The notes beneath the pieces were generated by a model. It was not told the origin of the DNA, ran no database searches, and saw only the letters and a program-made list of their open reading frames with translations. Shown piece by piece: positions 23,595 through 32,904 of a DNA stretch of 42,036 bases. This DNA comes from Acidimicrobiaceae bacterium (GTDB lineage Bacteria; Actinomycetota; Acidimicrobiia; Acidimicrobiales; RAAP-2), in NCBI GenBank assembly GCA_003155135.1, contig PMFN01000022.1, positions 8,919 to 50,954 on the forward strand. The letters are read 5' to 3'. Numbering within the stretch: position 1 is the stretch's first letter; each line of letters begins with the position of its first letter. Both the position numbers and the translations under genes were made by a program.

Positions 23595-24874
23595 TCGCCC
23601 CGGCACTGCTCAGCCCGCTCCTCGGCACCGAGGCCCTCTTCGATCAGGGCGTCGGCTGGTTCGTGCTCGTCGTCGTGGTGATCAAGGTGCTGGTCGCCTT
23701 TGCCGTCCTCATGGGGGCGGTCATCCTCATGATCTGGTTCGAGCGCAAGCTCATCTCGGACATGCAGAGCCGGATCGGGCCGAACCGGGCCGGACCCTGG
23801 GGGCTGCTCCAGACCCTCGCCGACGGCATCAAGCTCTTCTTCAAAGAGGACCTGATCCCCGACCAGTCCGACCGGTTCGTCTTCAAGCTGGCCCCCTACC
23901 TCGCCCTCCTCCCCGCACTGCTCATCTTCACGGTGGTGCCGGTCGGGGGGATCATCGTGATCTCGGGTCACCCGATCCAGTTGCAGGTGGCGGACCCGCC
24001 GATCGGGATCCTGCTCGTGCTCGCCATGTCGTCGATCGCTGTCTACGGCGTGATGCTGGCCGGGTGGTCGTCGGGGTCCAAGTACCCGCTGCTCGGTTCG
24101 GTGCGCGCCTCGGCCCAGATGATCTCCTACGAGGCCGCCCTCGGCCTGACCGTCGTGGCCGTCGTGCTCATCACCGGCTCGCTCAGCACCCGGCGCATCG
24201 TCATCTCCCAGAGCCCGAACTTCTGGGACTGGAACTTCTTCCGCCTCGGCGTCGTGCCCTTCATCCTGTTCATGATCGCCATCACCGCCGAGCTCACGCG
24301 CCCGCCGTTCGACCTCACCGAGGCGGACTCCGAACTGGTCGGTGGCTTCAACACGGAGTACTCCTCGCTCCGCTTCGCCCTGTTCTACCTGGCGGAGTTC
24401 ATGAACACCATCACGATGTCGGCCATCGTGGTCACGCTCTTCTTGGGCGGCCCCGACGGGCCCATCCCGCGCTTCATCCCGACGTCGGACGTCTGGATGC
24501 CCATTCTCTGGTTCCTCATCAAGACCTTCGCCTTCCTCTTCATCTACGTGTGGCTGCGGGCCGCCCTGCCACGCCTGCGCTACGACCAGCTCATGGACCT
24601 CGGCTGGAAGCGGCTCATCCCCTTCACCCTCGCCTGGCTGCTGCTGGTGGCGGCCTTCGTGCTCTCGGGCTGGTGGGGCCTCGGCATCGCACTGGCCGTG
24701 GTGGCGGCGGGCTTCCTGCTCACCCGGGCGTTCGCCGTCGGGCAGGGGCGAGAGGACCTGGACCAGGCAGTGCTCCCGCCGATCGGTCGACGGGTGCTGC
24801 CACCGCAACTCCTGCGCACGCCGCCGACGGCGGGCGACGTCGGCCCCGGGCCGGGAAGCGAAGGGGCGAGCTGA
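23591..24874 (+). CDS. nuoH: NADH-quinone oxidoreductase subunit H
   Basis: The membrane subunit that forms the quinone entry chamber. The 427-residue protein with about eight helices has the family loop motifs E-R-K-L-I-S-D-M-Q-S-R-I-G-P-N-R-A-G-P (about residues 48-66), L-A-D-G-I-K-L-F-F-K-E-D and E-L-T-R-P-P-F-D-L-T-E-A-D-S-E-L. A polar tail of about 40 residues follows the last helix. ATG overlaps the nuoG stop (ATGA) and the stop overlaps the nuoI ATG. Confidence 0.96.
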   Translation: MIAPALLSPLLGTEALFDQGVGWFVLVVVVIKVLVAFAVLMGAVILMIWFERKLISDMQSRIGPNRAGPWGLLQTLADGIKLFFKEDLIPDQSDRFVFKLAPYLALLPALLIFTVVPVGGIIVISGHPIQLQVADPPIGILLVLAMSSIAVYGVMLAGWSSGSKYPLLGSVRASAQMISYEAALGLTVVAVVLITGSLSTRRIVISQSPNFWDWNFFRLGVVPFILFMIAITAELTRPPFDLTEADSELVGGFNTEYSSLRFALFYLAEFMNTITMSAIVVTLFLGGPDGPIPRFIPTSDVWMPILWFLIKTFAFLFIYVWLRAALPRLRYDQLMDLGWKRLIPFTLAWLLLVAAFVLSGWWGLGIALAVVAAGFLLTRAFAVGQGREDLDQAVLPPIGRRVLPPQLLRTPPTAGDVGPGPGSEGAS

Positions 24875-25716
24875 TGGGCTTCTTCGAGGACCTCAAGTCC
24901 GACGCCAGCTTCTTCGGCGGCTTCAAGCTCACGCTCCAACACATGACGCGCCCACGCGTGACAGTGTCGTATCCGGACGAGAAGAAGCCCAAGCAGCCCC
25001 GCCAGCACGGCCGCCACGTCCTCAACCGCTACGAGGACGGCATGGAGAAGTGCATCGGGTGCGAGCTGTGCGCGGGCGTGTGCCCGGCCGACTGCATCTA
25101 CGTGCGCGGCCTCGACAACCCGCCCGACCACCCGGTCTCGCCCGGGGAGCGCTACGGCTACGTCTACGAGATCAACTACCTGCGCTGTATCCACTGCGAC
25201 CTGTGTGTCGAGGCCTGCCCGACCGAGGCGATCACCGAGTCGAAGCTCTTCGAGTTCTCCTTCACCAACCGCTCGGACGCCATCTACACCAAGCGCGAGC
25301 TGGTGGTCGATGACGAGGGCCGACCCCAGAAGATGCCCTGGGAGGACTGGCGCGAGGGCGACGACCTCATGACGTCGGGTTGGATGCGCGCCACCTCGCC
25401 GGCCGGCAACGCCGCCTATGAGGGCGAGGTCCAGTGGTCCGGCGAGCTCGGCTACGGCGTGCGTGCCCCCGAGGGGGGCCAGTCGGGCCGGCGCGACGAC
25501 GAGGCGACGGGGACCAAGGCCCTGCGTGATGTGCTCGAGGGCCACCTCCTCGACGAGGACATCCCCCTCGAACACCGGGGGATGCGCGGGCGCGCCTGGC
25601 GGGCGCGCGTCGGCGCCCAGAAGAACAAGACCAAGCTCGAGGCTGCCAAGGCGCGCCGAGCGGAGAAGAAGGCGGAGAAGAAGGCGGAGAGATCCGGCGC
25701 CGGGGGTGCTGGCTAA
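24874..25716 (+). CDS. nuoI: NADH-quinone oxidoreductase subunit I
   Basis: The ferredoxin-like subunit with clusters N6a and N6b, passing electrons to NuoB. Both eight-Cys motifs are complete: C-I-G-C-E-L-C-A-G-V-C-P and C-I-H-C-D-L-C-V-E-A-C-P. At 280 residues it is far longer than the usual 160-210. The extra 80-odd C-terminal residues are charged and end in a Lys/Glu/Ala-rich helix (repeats of A-E-K-K). ATG at 24874 overlaps the nuoH stop by one base. Confidence 0.96.
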   Translation: MGFFEDLKSDASFFGGFKLTLQHMTRPRVTVSYPDEKKPKQPRQHGRHVLNRYEDGMEKCIGCELCAGVCPADCIYVRGLDNPPDHPVSPGERYGYVYEINYLRCIHCDLCVEACPTEAITESKLFEFSFTNRSDAIYTKRELVVDDEGRPQKMPWEDWREGDDLMTSGWMRATSPAGNAAYEGEVQWSGELGYGVRAPEGGQSGRRDDEATGTKALRDVLEGHLLDEDIPLEHRGMRGRAWRARVGAQKNKTKLEAAKARRAEKKAEKKAERSGAGGAG

Positions 25717-26429
25717 TGTCTGGCATCCTCACGGCGGCCGTGCACCCGACAATCCCCGACCTCATCACCTTCATCGTCGCCGGCCTCATGGTGCTGGCGG
25801 GGGCGGTGGGCGTGATCCTGTCGCGCAACCCCGTCCACTCGGCCCTCTCCTTGGTGCTGACCCTCTTCGGGATAGCCGTACTGTTCATCGCACAGCAGGC
25901 GGAGTTCCTCGCCGCGGTCCAGGTGATCGTCTACGCCGGTGCCATCGTCGTGCTGTTCCTGTTCGTCATCATGTTCCTCGGCGTCGACAAGCGCGAGAAC
26001 ATCGAGAGCGATCCCCTGCGGGGCCAGCGACCGCTCGCCGTGGTGCTCATGGTCGTCGTGCTCGCAGCGGTCATCGCCCTCGGGGTCAACGCCCACTGGG
26101 CGACCGGGGTCCACCACCTGGTGGGCCGGACCGGCACGCCCGCGTCGAACACGGCGCGCCTCGGGCGCTCGGTGTTCACCACCTACCTGTTCGCCTTCGA
26201 GGCCACCGCCGGCCTGCTCGTCATCGCCGTGGTCGGGGCGGTCGTCCTCGCCCGCCGGCCCCCCGAGTCGACCGGCGAGGCCGACCTCGAGGAGTCCGAG
26301 GCCCTCGGTACGGGGAGCGACGCCGACGGCGAGCTCGGTGACGGGAGCGCCGCTGCGCTGCCCGAGGCCGCCGCCGCCGCCGACGAGTCGGCCGAGGGGA
26401 TGGCGCCCGCCGGTTCGGAGCCCGCATGA
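25716..26429 (+). CDS. nuoJ: NADH-quinone oxidoreductase subunit J
   Basis: Five-helix membrane subunit lying beside NuoK and NuoN. Conserved [14 protein letters not shown] and [18 protein letters not shown] lie in helices 2 and 3. The 237-residue product ends in about 60 acidic, Ala-rich residues after the last helix, a tail not needed by the family core. The ATG overlaps the nuoI stop by one base; the end overlaps nuoK by four bases. Confidence 0.94.
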   Translation: MSGILTAAVHPTIPDLITFIVAGLMVLAGAVGVILSRNPVHSALSLVLTLFGIAVLFIAQQAEFLAAVQVIVYAGAIVVLFLFVIMFLGVDKRENIESDPLRGQRPLAVVLMVVVLAAVIALGVNAHWATGVHHLVGRTGTPASNTARLGRSVFTTYLFAFEATAGLLVIAVVGAVVLARRPPESTGEADLEESEALGTGSDADGELGDGSAAALPEAAAAADESAEGMAPAGSEPA

Positions 26430-26731
26430 GCATCCCGGGCGACTGGTACCTCATCCTCGCCTCGGCGCTGTTCGCGCTCGGGGCGTTCGGGCTGCTGGTG
26501 CGGCGCAACGTGCTCGTGATGTTCATGTGCATCGAGCTCATGCTCAACGCCGCCAACCTCACCTTCGTCACCTTCTCACGCATGCTCGGCGACATCGGCG
26601 GCCAGGCCCTGGTCTTCTTCGTCCTCGTGGTGGCCGCCGCCGAAGTGGTGGTCGGCCTGGGCATCGTGGTTGCCATCTTCCGCAGGCGCTCGAGTGCGAC
26701 CGCCGACGACCTCCACATCCTGAAGGGCTGA
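26426..26731 (+). CDS. nuoK: NADH-quinone oxidoreductase subunit K
   Basis: Three-helix subunit of 101 residues, the normal length. The two membrane glutamates essential for proton transfer are present as E37 ([11 protein letters not shown]) and E73 (A-A-A-E-V-V-V-G-L). The ATG overlaps the nuoJ stop (ATGA) and seven bases separate its stop from nuoL. Confidence 0.96.
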   Translation: MSIPGDWYLILASALFALGAFGLLVRRNVLVMFMCIELMLNAANLTFVTFSRMLGDIGGQALVFFVLVVAAAEVVVGLGIVVAIFRRRSSATADDLHILKG

Positions 26732-26738
26732 AGCGTCC

Positions 26739-28631
26739 ATGCTCCACGTCGCCTTCCTGATCCCGCTGTTCCCGCTCGTCGGGTTCGTGGTGCTGCTCAC
26801 GTTCGGCCGGCGCCTCGGCAACCCGCTGGCCGGGTGGATCGGGACCATTGCGGTGGCCGGTGCCTTCGTGGCCACCATCATCACCTTCGCCGGGCTGCTC
26901 GGGCGCCCGTCGAACGCGCGCGAGTTCACCCAGAGCTACTTCAGCTGGATCCCCGTCGGCGGCCTGCAGGTCAAGTGGGCAGTCCTCGTCGACCCTCTGT
27001 CGATCTTCATGTGCCTGTTCGTGACCGGCGTCAGCATGCTGATCCACCTGTACTCGATTGGCTACATGCACGAGGACCGGGACTACTCGAAGTTCTTCAT
27101 CTATCTGAACGCCTTCGTGTTCTCCATGGTGCTGTTGGTGCTGGCCAACAACCTGCTCGTGACCTTCGTCGGGTGGGAAGGGGTGGGCGTCTGCTCCTAC
27201 TGGCTGGTGGCCTTCTGGTTCGAGCGCGACTCGGCCGCCTCGGCCGGCAAGAAGGCCTTCATGTACAACCGGATCGGCGATGTGGGCTTCCTCCTTGCCA
27301 TGTTCCTCATCTTCTCCAAGGTGGGCTCGCTCAACTACCTCACGATCTTCTCGCACACCCACCTGCTCGGCTCCGCCACGGCCACCGCTGCGGTGCTGCT
27401 GCTGTTCCTGGCGGCCACCGGCAAGTCCGCCCAGATCCCCCTGTTCAACTGGCTGCCCGACGCCATGGAGGGCCCGACGCCGGTCTCGGCCCTCATCCAC
27501 GCCGCCACCATGGTGACGGCGGGGGTCTACCTGCTCTGCCGCATGAACCCGATCCTCGGCCTCTCGTCGGACGGCCGCTGGGTCATCGCCATCATCGGGT
27601 GCGCCACGGCCTTCGTGGCAGCGACCATCGCCAGCTCCCAGCACGACATCAAAAAGGTGCTGGCGTTCTCCACGGTCTCCCAGATCGGCTACATGGTGCT
27701 CGCCGTCGGCTGCGGCGCGTACATCGCCGCCCTCTTCCTCATGGTCTGCCACGCCTTCTACAAGGGGCTCTTGTTCCTCGCTGCGGGCTCGGTGATCCAC
27801 GGCCTGGAGGACGAGCAAGAGCTGGCGCGCATGGGCGCGCTGCGAAAGTGGCTGCCCTGGACGTTCGCCACCTTCCTGGTCGGCTGGCTGGCCATCGCGG
27901 GCATCCCGCCGCTGGCGGGCTTCTGGTCCAAGGGCGACGTGCTCGCCAACGTCTATGCCAAGTCCTTCCCGCTCTATGTGGCCGGCGTCATCACCGCCTT
28001 CCTCACGGCCTATTACATGAGCCGGCTCTTCTACCTCACCTTCACCGGCAAGGCGCGCTGGCAGGAGGCGGCGGGCGACCAGCCAGCGCACCACACGCCG
28101 CACGAGTCGCCATGGGTCATGCGCATCCCGCTGCTCGTGCTGGCCTTCTGCGCCTTTTTCGGCGGGGTCCTCGACCTTCCGTGGACGAACCGGGGGCTCA
28201 ACAACTTCCTCGGGCCGGTGTTCGCCGGGACGCTGTACCACGACAACCTCTCGATGACCTCGCAGTGGGTGCTCCTCGCCATCGACGGCGTGATCGCCGT
28301 CGCCGGCCTCGCCGTCGCCTGGGTGCTCTGGCGGGTTACCGCCAGCCGCCCGGCGCTCACCCCGGCCTTCTTGGAGCGGGTCTGGTACTGGGACGACTTC
28401 TATGACGCCCTGATCGGGCGCCCCGGCCAGGCGGTGGCGCGCTTTAGCGCCACGGTCATCGATGCGAAGGTCATCGACGGCGCGGTCAACGGCGTGGCGT
28501 CGCTGGTCAAGTCCTCGAGCACCGGGGCCCGGCGGCTCCAGACCGGCTACGTGCGCAACTACGCGCTCGGCATCGTGCTCGGCCTCGCCGCCATCTTGGT
28601 GTTCATGGTGTCGAGGACGTGGTGGTCATGA
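26739..28631 (+). CDS. nuoL: NADH-quinone oxidoreductase subunit L
   Basis: Distal antiporter-like proton-pumping subunit, 630 residues, with the expected 14-16 helices. Diagnostic segments include V-D-P-L-S-I-F-M, F-V-G-W-E-G-V-G-V-C-S-Y-W-L, K-A-F-M-Y-N-R-I-G-D-V-G, P-D-A-M-E-G-P-T-P-V-S-A-L-I-H-A and D-I-K-K-V-L-A-F-S-T-V-S-Q. The long C-terminal part includes the lateral helix and anchor. It overlaps nuoM by four bases. Confidence 0.97.
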   Translation: MLHVAFLIPLFPLVGFVVLLTFGRRLGNPLAGWIGTIAVAGAFVATIITFAGLLGRPSNAREFTQSYFSWIPVGGLQVKWAVLVDPLSIFMCLFVTGVSMLIHLYSIGYMHEDRDYSKFFIYLNAFVFSMVLLVLANNLLVTFVGWEGVGVCSYWLVAFWFERDSAASAGKKAFMYNRIGDVGFLLAMFLIFSKVGSLNYLTIFSHTHLLGSATATAAVLLLFLAATGKSAQIPLFNWLPDAMEGPTPVSALIHAATMVTAGVYLLCRMNPILGLSSDGRWVIAIIGCATAFVAATIASSQHDIKKVLAFSTVSQIGYMVLAVGCGAYIAALFLMVCHAFYKGLLFLAAGSVIHGLEDEQELARMGALRKWLPWTFATFLVGWLAIAGIPPLAGFWSKGDVLANVYAKSFPLYVAGVITAFLTAYYMSRLFYLTFTGKARWQEAAGDQPAHHTPHESPWVMRIPLLVLAFCAFFGGVLDLPWTNRGLNNFLGPVFAGTLYHDNLSMTSQWVLLAIDGVIAVAGLAVAWVLWRVTASRPALTPAFLERVWYWDDFYDALIGRPGQAVARFSATVIDAKVIDGAVNGVASLVKSSSTGARRLQTGYVRNYALGIVLGLAAILVFMVSRTWWS

Positions 28632-30193
28632 GCCATCACCCGGGGTTCCCCTACCTGACGGTCCTCATCCTGCTGCCCGCGGCCGGCGCCCTCCTCGCCG
28701 CCGTGCTGCCCAACGCCAGCCGGGTCGTCTACCGCCTGATCGGCATCGTCACGTCGCTGGCGGTGCTCGGCTTCGCCATCGCGGTCGGCTTCCTCCTCCA
28801 GGCGGGCAACGGCGGCTACCAGTTCACCTCGCACCACGTGTGGGCCAAGTCGCTCGGCATCTCGTGGTACGTCGGCGTCGACGGGATCAGCCTGTTCCTC
28901 GTCCTCATGGCGGCGGTGCTGTTCCCGATCGTGCTCGTCTCCGCCAAGTCGAACCGCGACCCGCGTGCCTTCGTCGGCTGGATGCTCCTGCTCGAAGCCG
29001 CGTGCATGGGCAGCTTCCTCTCGCTCGACCTCATCTTGTTCTTCTTGTTCTTCGAGCTGACCCTCGTGCCGGCGTACTTCATCATCGGCGGCTGGGGCTA
29101 CGCCGGACGGGCGTACGCGGCGATCAAGTTCTTCGTCTACACGTTCTTCGGGTCGGCCTTCCTGCTCGTGGGCATCTTGGTGGTCGCCTTCTTGCACCAG
29201 TCCCAGACCGGGGTGCTCACCTTCTCGCTGCCCGCCCTCGAGCACACCCACTTCAGCTCGACGACCGGCATCTTGTTGTTCTTGGCGTTCACGTCGGCCT
29301 TCGCCATCAAGGCGCCGCTGTTCCCGTTCCACACCTGGTCACCCGACGCCTACGCCGAGGCGCCGACGGGCGGTTCGATGATTCTCGCCGGTGTGCTGGC
29401 CAAGCTCGGCACGTACGGCATCATCCGCTTCGACCTCAACCTGTTCCCCCAGGCCTCGCGCACCCTGGCACCGCTGCTGCTCACCCTGGCGGTGATCGGC
29501 ATCCTCTACGGCGCGGTCGTCGCCTGTGCCCAGCGGGACATGAAGCGACTCATCGCCTACTCGTCGCTCGCCCAGATCGGCTTCATCGCCCTCGGCACCT
29601 TCGCCTTCACGACCCAGGGCCTGACCGGCGGCGTGCTGCTCATGGTCAATCACGGCCTGATCACCGCCGCGCTGTTCCTGCTCGTCGGGTGGATCTACGA
29701 GCGGCGCCACACCTGGCAGGTGAACGAGCTGCGGGGCCTGCAGCGGCCGGCCCCCGTCCTCGCCGCCATCTTCACCGTCTCGATGCTGGCCTCGATCGGC
29801 CTACCGGGGTTGAACGGCTTCGTGAGCGAGTTCCTGATCCTCTCGGGCACCTTCCTCACCCACCGTTGGTGGGCGGTGGTCGCCACCTTGGGCGTCATCT
29901 TCGCCGCCCTCTACCTGCTCTGGGCCTACCAGCAGGTCTTCCACGGCAAGCCCAAGCCGGCCGACGAGAAGACGCGGGACCTCTCCTGGGCCGAGCGGGG
30001 GATCATCGCCCCGCTCATCATCTTGATCGTCGTCCTCGGCATCTACCCGAAGCCCGTCCTCGACCGCATCACCCCTTCGGTGAACCGGCTCGTTGACCGC
30101 GTCGAGCTCGTCACCCACACGCACCAGCCGCCCGTGGCGCGCTTTGGCACCAACGGGGCAGAGGTCCAGGCGACGGTGAGGTCCGCACCATGA
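28628..30193 (+). CDS. nuoM: NADH-quinone oxidoreductase subunit M
   Basis: Antiporter-like proton-pumping subunit, 521 residues. Y-V-G-V-D-G-I-S-L-F, F-F-E-L-T-L-V-P, F-H-T-W-S-P-D-A-Y-A-E-A-P-T-G-G-S and D-M-K-R-L-I-A-Y-S-S-L-A-Q-I-G are the family landmarks. A polar tail of about 35 residues follows the last helix. ATG at 28628 overlaps the nuoL stop (ATGA); an in-frame ATG at 28619 would add three residues. Confidence 0.97.
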   Translation: MSHHPGFPYLTVLILLPAAGALLAAVLPNASRVVYRLIGIVTSLAVLGFAIAVGFLLQAGNGGYQFTSHHVWAKSLGISWYVGVDGISLFLVLMAAVLFPIVLVSAKSNRDPRAFVGWMLLLEAACMGSFLSLDLILFFLFFELTLVPAYFIIGGWGYAGRAYAAIKFFVYTFFGSAFLLVGILVVAFLHQSQTGVLTFSLPALEHTHFSSTTGILLFLAFTSAFAIKAPLFPFHTWSPDAYAEAPTGGSMILAGVLAKLGTYGIIRFDLNLFPQASRTLAPLLLTLAVIGILYGAVVACAQRDMKRLIAYSSLAQIGFIALGTFAFTTQGLTGGVLLMVNHGLITAALFLLVGWIYERRHTWQVNELRGLQRPAPVLAAIFTVSMLASIGLPGLNGFVSEFLILSGTFLTHRWWAVVATLGVIFAALYLLWAYQQVFHGKPKPADEKTRDLSWAERGIIAPLIILIVVLGIYPKPVLDRITPSVNRLVDRVELVTHTHQPPVARFGTNGAEVQATVRSAP

Positions 30194-31986
30194 GCGCGCT
30201 GGCCGTCGTCACCGCACACTCGACCATCGTGCTGCCGCACATCCGCTACCTGGCGATCCTGCCGGAGATCGTGATGCTGGGCGGGGCGGTCCTGCTGCTC
30301 GGCATCGCCTCGCTCGTGCGCCGGCCGCTGCGGGTCACGGTGTCGACGGTCGGCACCATCGTGATCGCCGGGACCTCGCTCGGCCTCGCCCTGTGGCAGT
30401 GGGCCGACATCTCCTCGCACGGTCCCTACACGGCCATCGACCACGCGGTGGTGGTCGACGGCTTCAGCGTCCTCATCACCATCACGGTGGCGTGCGCCAT
30501 GATCCTCTCGGCGCTGGTCGGCGACGGGTACCTGCGGCGCGAGGGCGTCGACGGGTGCGAGTTCCACGTGCTCGCCATGGTCTCGGCCACCGGGGCGATG
30601 TTCATGGGGGAGGCGAACGACCTCATCATCGTGTTCTTGGGCCTCGAGATCATGTCGATCGCCCTCTACGTGCTGGCCGCCATGAACCACCGGCGCGCCG
30701 CGTCGGGTGAGGCGGCGCTCAAGTACTTCGTGCTCGGCGGCTTCTCGTCGGCGGTCTTCATCTACGGCGTGGCCCTCACCTACGGCGCGACGGGCACCAC
30801 CAACCTGACCCAGATCGCCGACTTCCTCTCGCACAACGTGATCGCCAGCAACGGCGTGCTCCTGGCGGGCCTGTCCCTCCTGCTGGTCGGCTTCTTGTTC
30901 AAGGTCGCCGCCGTCCCGTTCCACATGTGGACCCCCGACGTCTACCAGGGCGCGCCGTCGCCGGTCACCGGGTTCATGGCGGCCGTCGCCAAGGCCGGCG
31001 GCTTCGCCGCCCTGCTTCGGGTGTTCGTGTCCTCGTTCGGCACGCTGCAGAGCGACTGGCGCCCCATCCTCTACGCCGTGGCCGTCATCACGCTGCTCTT
31101 CGGGGCCGGCGTCGCCCTCGTCCAGCGTGACGTGAAGCGGGTCCTTGCGTACTCCTCGATCAACCACGCCGGGTTCGTGCTCCTGGGCGTCGAGGCGGCC
31201 ACCGCCCAGGGCGTGAGCGCCTCGCTCTACTACCTGTTCACCTACACGTTCATGACCATCGGCGCCTTCGCCGTGGTGACCCTGCTCGGTCGCCGCGGCG
31301 ACGGGCACCACGACATCGCCAGCTACCGCGGCCTCGCCGGCCGCCAGCCGCTGCTGGCCCTGGCGTTCGCCGTCTTGTTGCTCGCCCAAGCCGGCGCGCC
31401 GTTCACCACCGGGTTCCTCGCCAAGTTCCAGGTGGTCGACGCCTCGGTGAACGCCGGTTCGGTGCCCCTGGCGGTCATCGCCATGGTCTCGGCCGCCATC
31501 GCCGCCTTCTTCTACCTGCGCATCGGCCTCATCATGTATACGCCGGTCGCCGGGAAAGGCTTCCTTCCCGGCATCGAGCCGCTCGACGACGACGAGGCGA
31601 ATGCTGGGCCCTCCGGCGAGTCCGAGACCGACGGCACCGGCGATGCCGCACCGGCCGAGCTTTCGGCGGGCAACGGGCAGCGGCCGGTCTGGAGCGGGAC
31701 CGAGGGTGCGGTGGTGGTGCGCACGCAGCTCAACGCCGAGCTCCTGCTCGACACCGCCCCCGGCGAGGTGCAGGTGCTCGACCCGAGCGAGGACATCGTC
31801 GAAGCCGACGCCGTCGACGACGAGACGGCAGCAGAGTCGGCCGCCGAGGACACCGCCAAGGTGCCGGTCCCTGCACTCGCCGCCCTCGCCATCGGTCTGT
31901 GCGTGGCGGTCACGGTGGTCTTCGGGGTCATCCCCGCACCGCTCATCGACTTCGCCCACAAGGCGACGCTCCTCTTCATCCCCTGA
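30190..31986 (+). CDS. nuoN: NADH-quinone oxidoreductase subunit N with acidic insertion
   Basis: Antiporter-like proton-pumping subunit. The core motifs are F-L-G-L-E-I-M-S-I-A-L-Y-V-L, E-A-A-L-K-Y-F-V-L-G, F-H-M-W-T-P-D-V-Y-Q-G-A-P-S-P-V-T-G and D-V-K-R-V-L-A-Y-S-S-I-N-H-A-G. At 598 residues it is about 100 longer than usual: residues about 457-557 form a hydrophilic, strongly acidic insertion (D-D-D-E, E-D, D-D-E-T runs) between the penultimate helix and the last one (P-A-L-A-A-L-A-I-G-L-C-V-A-V). Reading frame and codon use continue smoothly, so it is a real part of the protein. ATG overlaps nuoM by four bases. Confidence 0.96.
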   Translation: MSALAVVTAHSTIVLPHIRYLAILPEIVMLGGAVLLLGIASLVRRPLRVTVSTVGTIVIAGTSLGLALWQWADISSHGPYTAIDHAVVVDGFSVLITITVACAMILSALVGDGYLRREGVDGCEFHVLAMVSATGAMFMGEANDLIIVFLGLEIMSIALYVLAAMNHRRAASGEAALKYFVLGGFSSAVFIYGVALTYGATGTTNLTQIADFLSHNVIASNGVLLAGLSLLLVGFLFKVAAVPFHMWTPDVYQGAPSPVTGFMAAVAKAGGFAALLRVFVSSFGTLQSDWRPILYAVAVITLLFGAGVALVQRDVKRVLAYSSINHAGFVLLGVEAATAQGVSASLYYLFTYTFMTIGAFAVVTLLGRRGDGHHDIASYRGLAGRQPLLALAFAVLLLAQAGAPFTTGFLAKFQVVDASVNAGSVPLAVIAMVSAAIAAFFYLRIGLIMYTPVAGKGFLPGIEPLDDDEANAGPSGESETDGTGDAAPAELSAGNGQRPVWSGTEGAVVVRTQLNAELLLDTAPGEVQVLDPSEDIVEADAVDDETAAESAAEDTAKVPVPALAALAIGLCVAVTVVFGVIPAPLIDFAHKATLLFIP

Positions 31987-31988
31987 CC

Positions 31989-32840
31989 GTGGTGCCGGAC
32001 CGCCCGCGGGTGGCGCTCGCGACGGCGGCGGGGCTCGGTTTCACGGACCCCGACGAGGCGCTGGCGCTCACCGCTCTCGACCAGGCGGGCATCGAGGCGA
32101 CCATGGCGGTCTGGGACGACCCCGGCGTCCCCTGGGGCGACTTCGACCTCGTGGTGGTGCGCAGCACGTGGGACTACACGGCACGGCACGGGGCCTTCCT
32201 CGAGTGGGCGGCCTCGGTCCCGCGCCTCGCGAACCCCTTCGCGGTGCTGGCGTGGAACACCGACAAGCACTACCTGGCCGACCTCGAGCGAGCGGGTGTG
32301 CCGGTCATCGAGACCCGCTGGCTCGAGCCGGGGGACCCGCCAACATTCTTCGATCGCCCGTTCGTGGTCAAGCCGGCGGTGGGGGCGGGCTCCCGTGACG
32401 CGCAGCGCTACGAGCCGGGCGAGACGGGCGCAGCCGCCGAGCACGTGGCCCGCCTGCATGCCGCGGGCACGACCGCCATGGTCCAGCCCTACCTGGAGGA
32501 GGTCGAGAGGGGAGGCGAGCAGGCGGTGATCTTCATCGGCGGCCACTTCAGCCACGGCGTGCGCAAGGAGGCCATGCTCGGCGAGGCCCGCCTCGGGCGC
32601 GAGGAGCGCATCTCGGCGCGCGCACCCAGTGACCAGGCGTTGGCCATCGCCCGCTACGCCCTCTCCGTACTGCCGTTCCGAAGTCCGTTGCTCTACGCGC
32701 GCATCGACCTGCTCGAAGGCGACGGCGGCGCACCGGTGGTGCTCGAGGCCGAGCTGACCGAGCCCTCGCTCTTCCTCAGCCACGACGCGCAGGCCCCCAC
32801 GCGCCTCGCCGACGCCGTCGCCGTCGCCGTCAGCGGCTGA
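31989..32840 (+). CDS. ATP-grasp domain protein
   Basis: The 283-residue protein has the ATP-grasp layout: an N-terminal Rossmann-like domain (D-L-V-V-V-R-S-T-W-D-Y), N-P-F-A-V-L-A-W-N-T-D-K-H-Y-L, then F-V-V-K-P-A-V-G-A-G-S-R (nucleotide-binding lysine and Gly-rich loop), V-Q-P-Y-L-E-E-V, and a C-terminal V-V-L-E-A-E-L-T-E-P-S-L-F with the metal-binding Glu residues. The family joins a carboxyl group to an amine or thiol through an acyl phosphate; the substrate cannot be named. Two adjacent GTG codons (31989 and 31992) can start it, only two bases after nuoN, so it is probably read from the nuo transcript. Whether it works with complex I is unknown. Confidence 0.85.
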   Translation: MVPDRPRVALATAAGLGFTDPDEALALTALDQAGIEATMAVWDDPGVPWGDFDLVVVRSTWDYTARHGAFLEWAASVPRLANPFAVLAWNTDKHYLADLERAGVPVIETRWLEPGDPPTFFDRPFVVKPAVGAGSRDAQRYEPGETGAAAEHVARLHAAGTTAMVQPYLEEVERGGEQAVIFIGGHFSHGVRKEAMLGEARLGREERISARAPSDQALAIARYALSVLPFRSPLLYARIDLLEGDGGAPVVLEAELTEPSLFLSHDAQAPTRLADAVAVAVSG

Positions 32841-32904
32841 GCGACGAGCCCGCCGCGGCGTTGTGCAAGGCTCGGCAGAGGAGCCAGCGAGAAAGGCAGT
32901 GCAC

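Noticed and set aside
20667..23606. A 979-codon open frame on the minus strand across nuoG, and similar long antisense frames (8694-10853, 30043-31959, 34997-37066)
   Set aside because: They mirror genes with intact family motifs on the other strand. Their translations are Arg/Gly/His/Glu-rich without domains, as expected for antisense frames in very GC-rich coding DNA.
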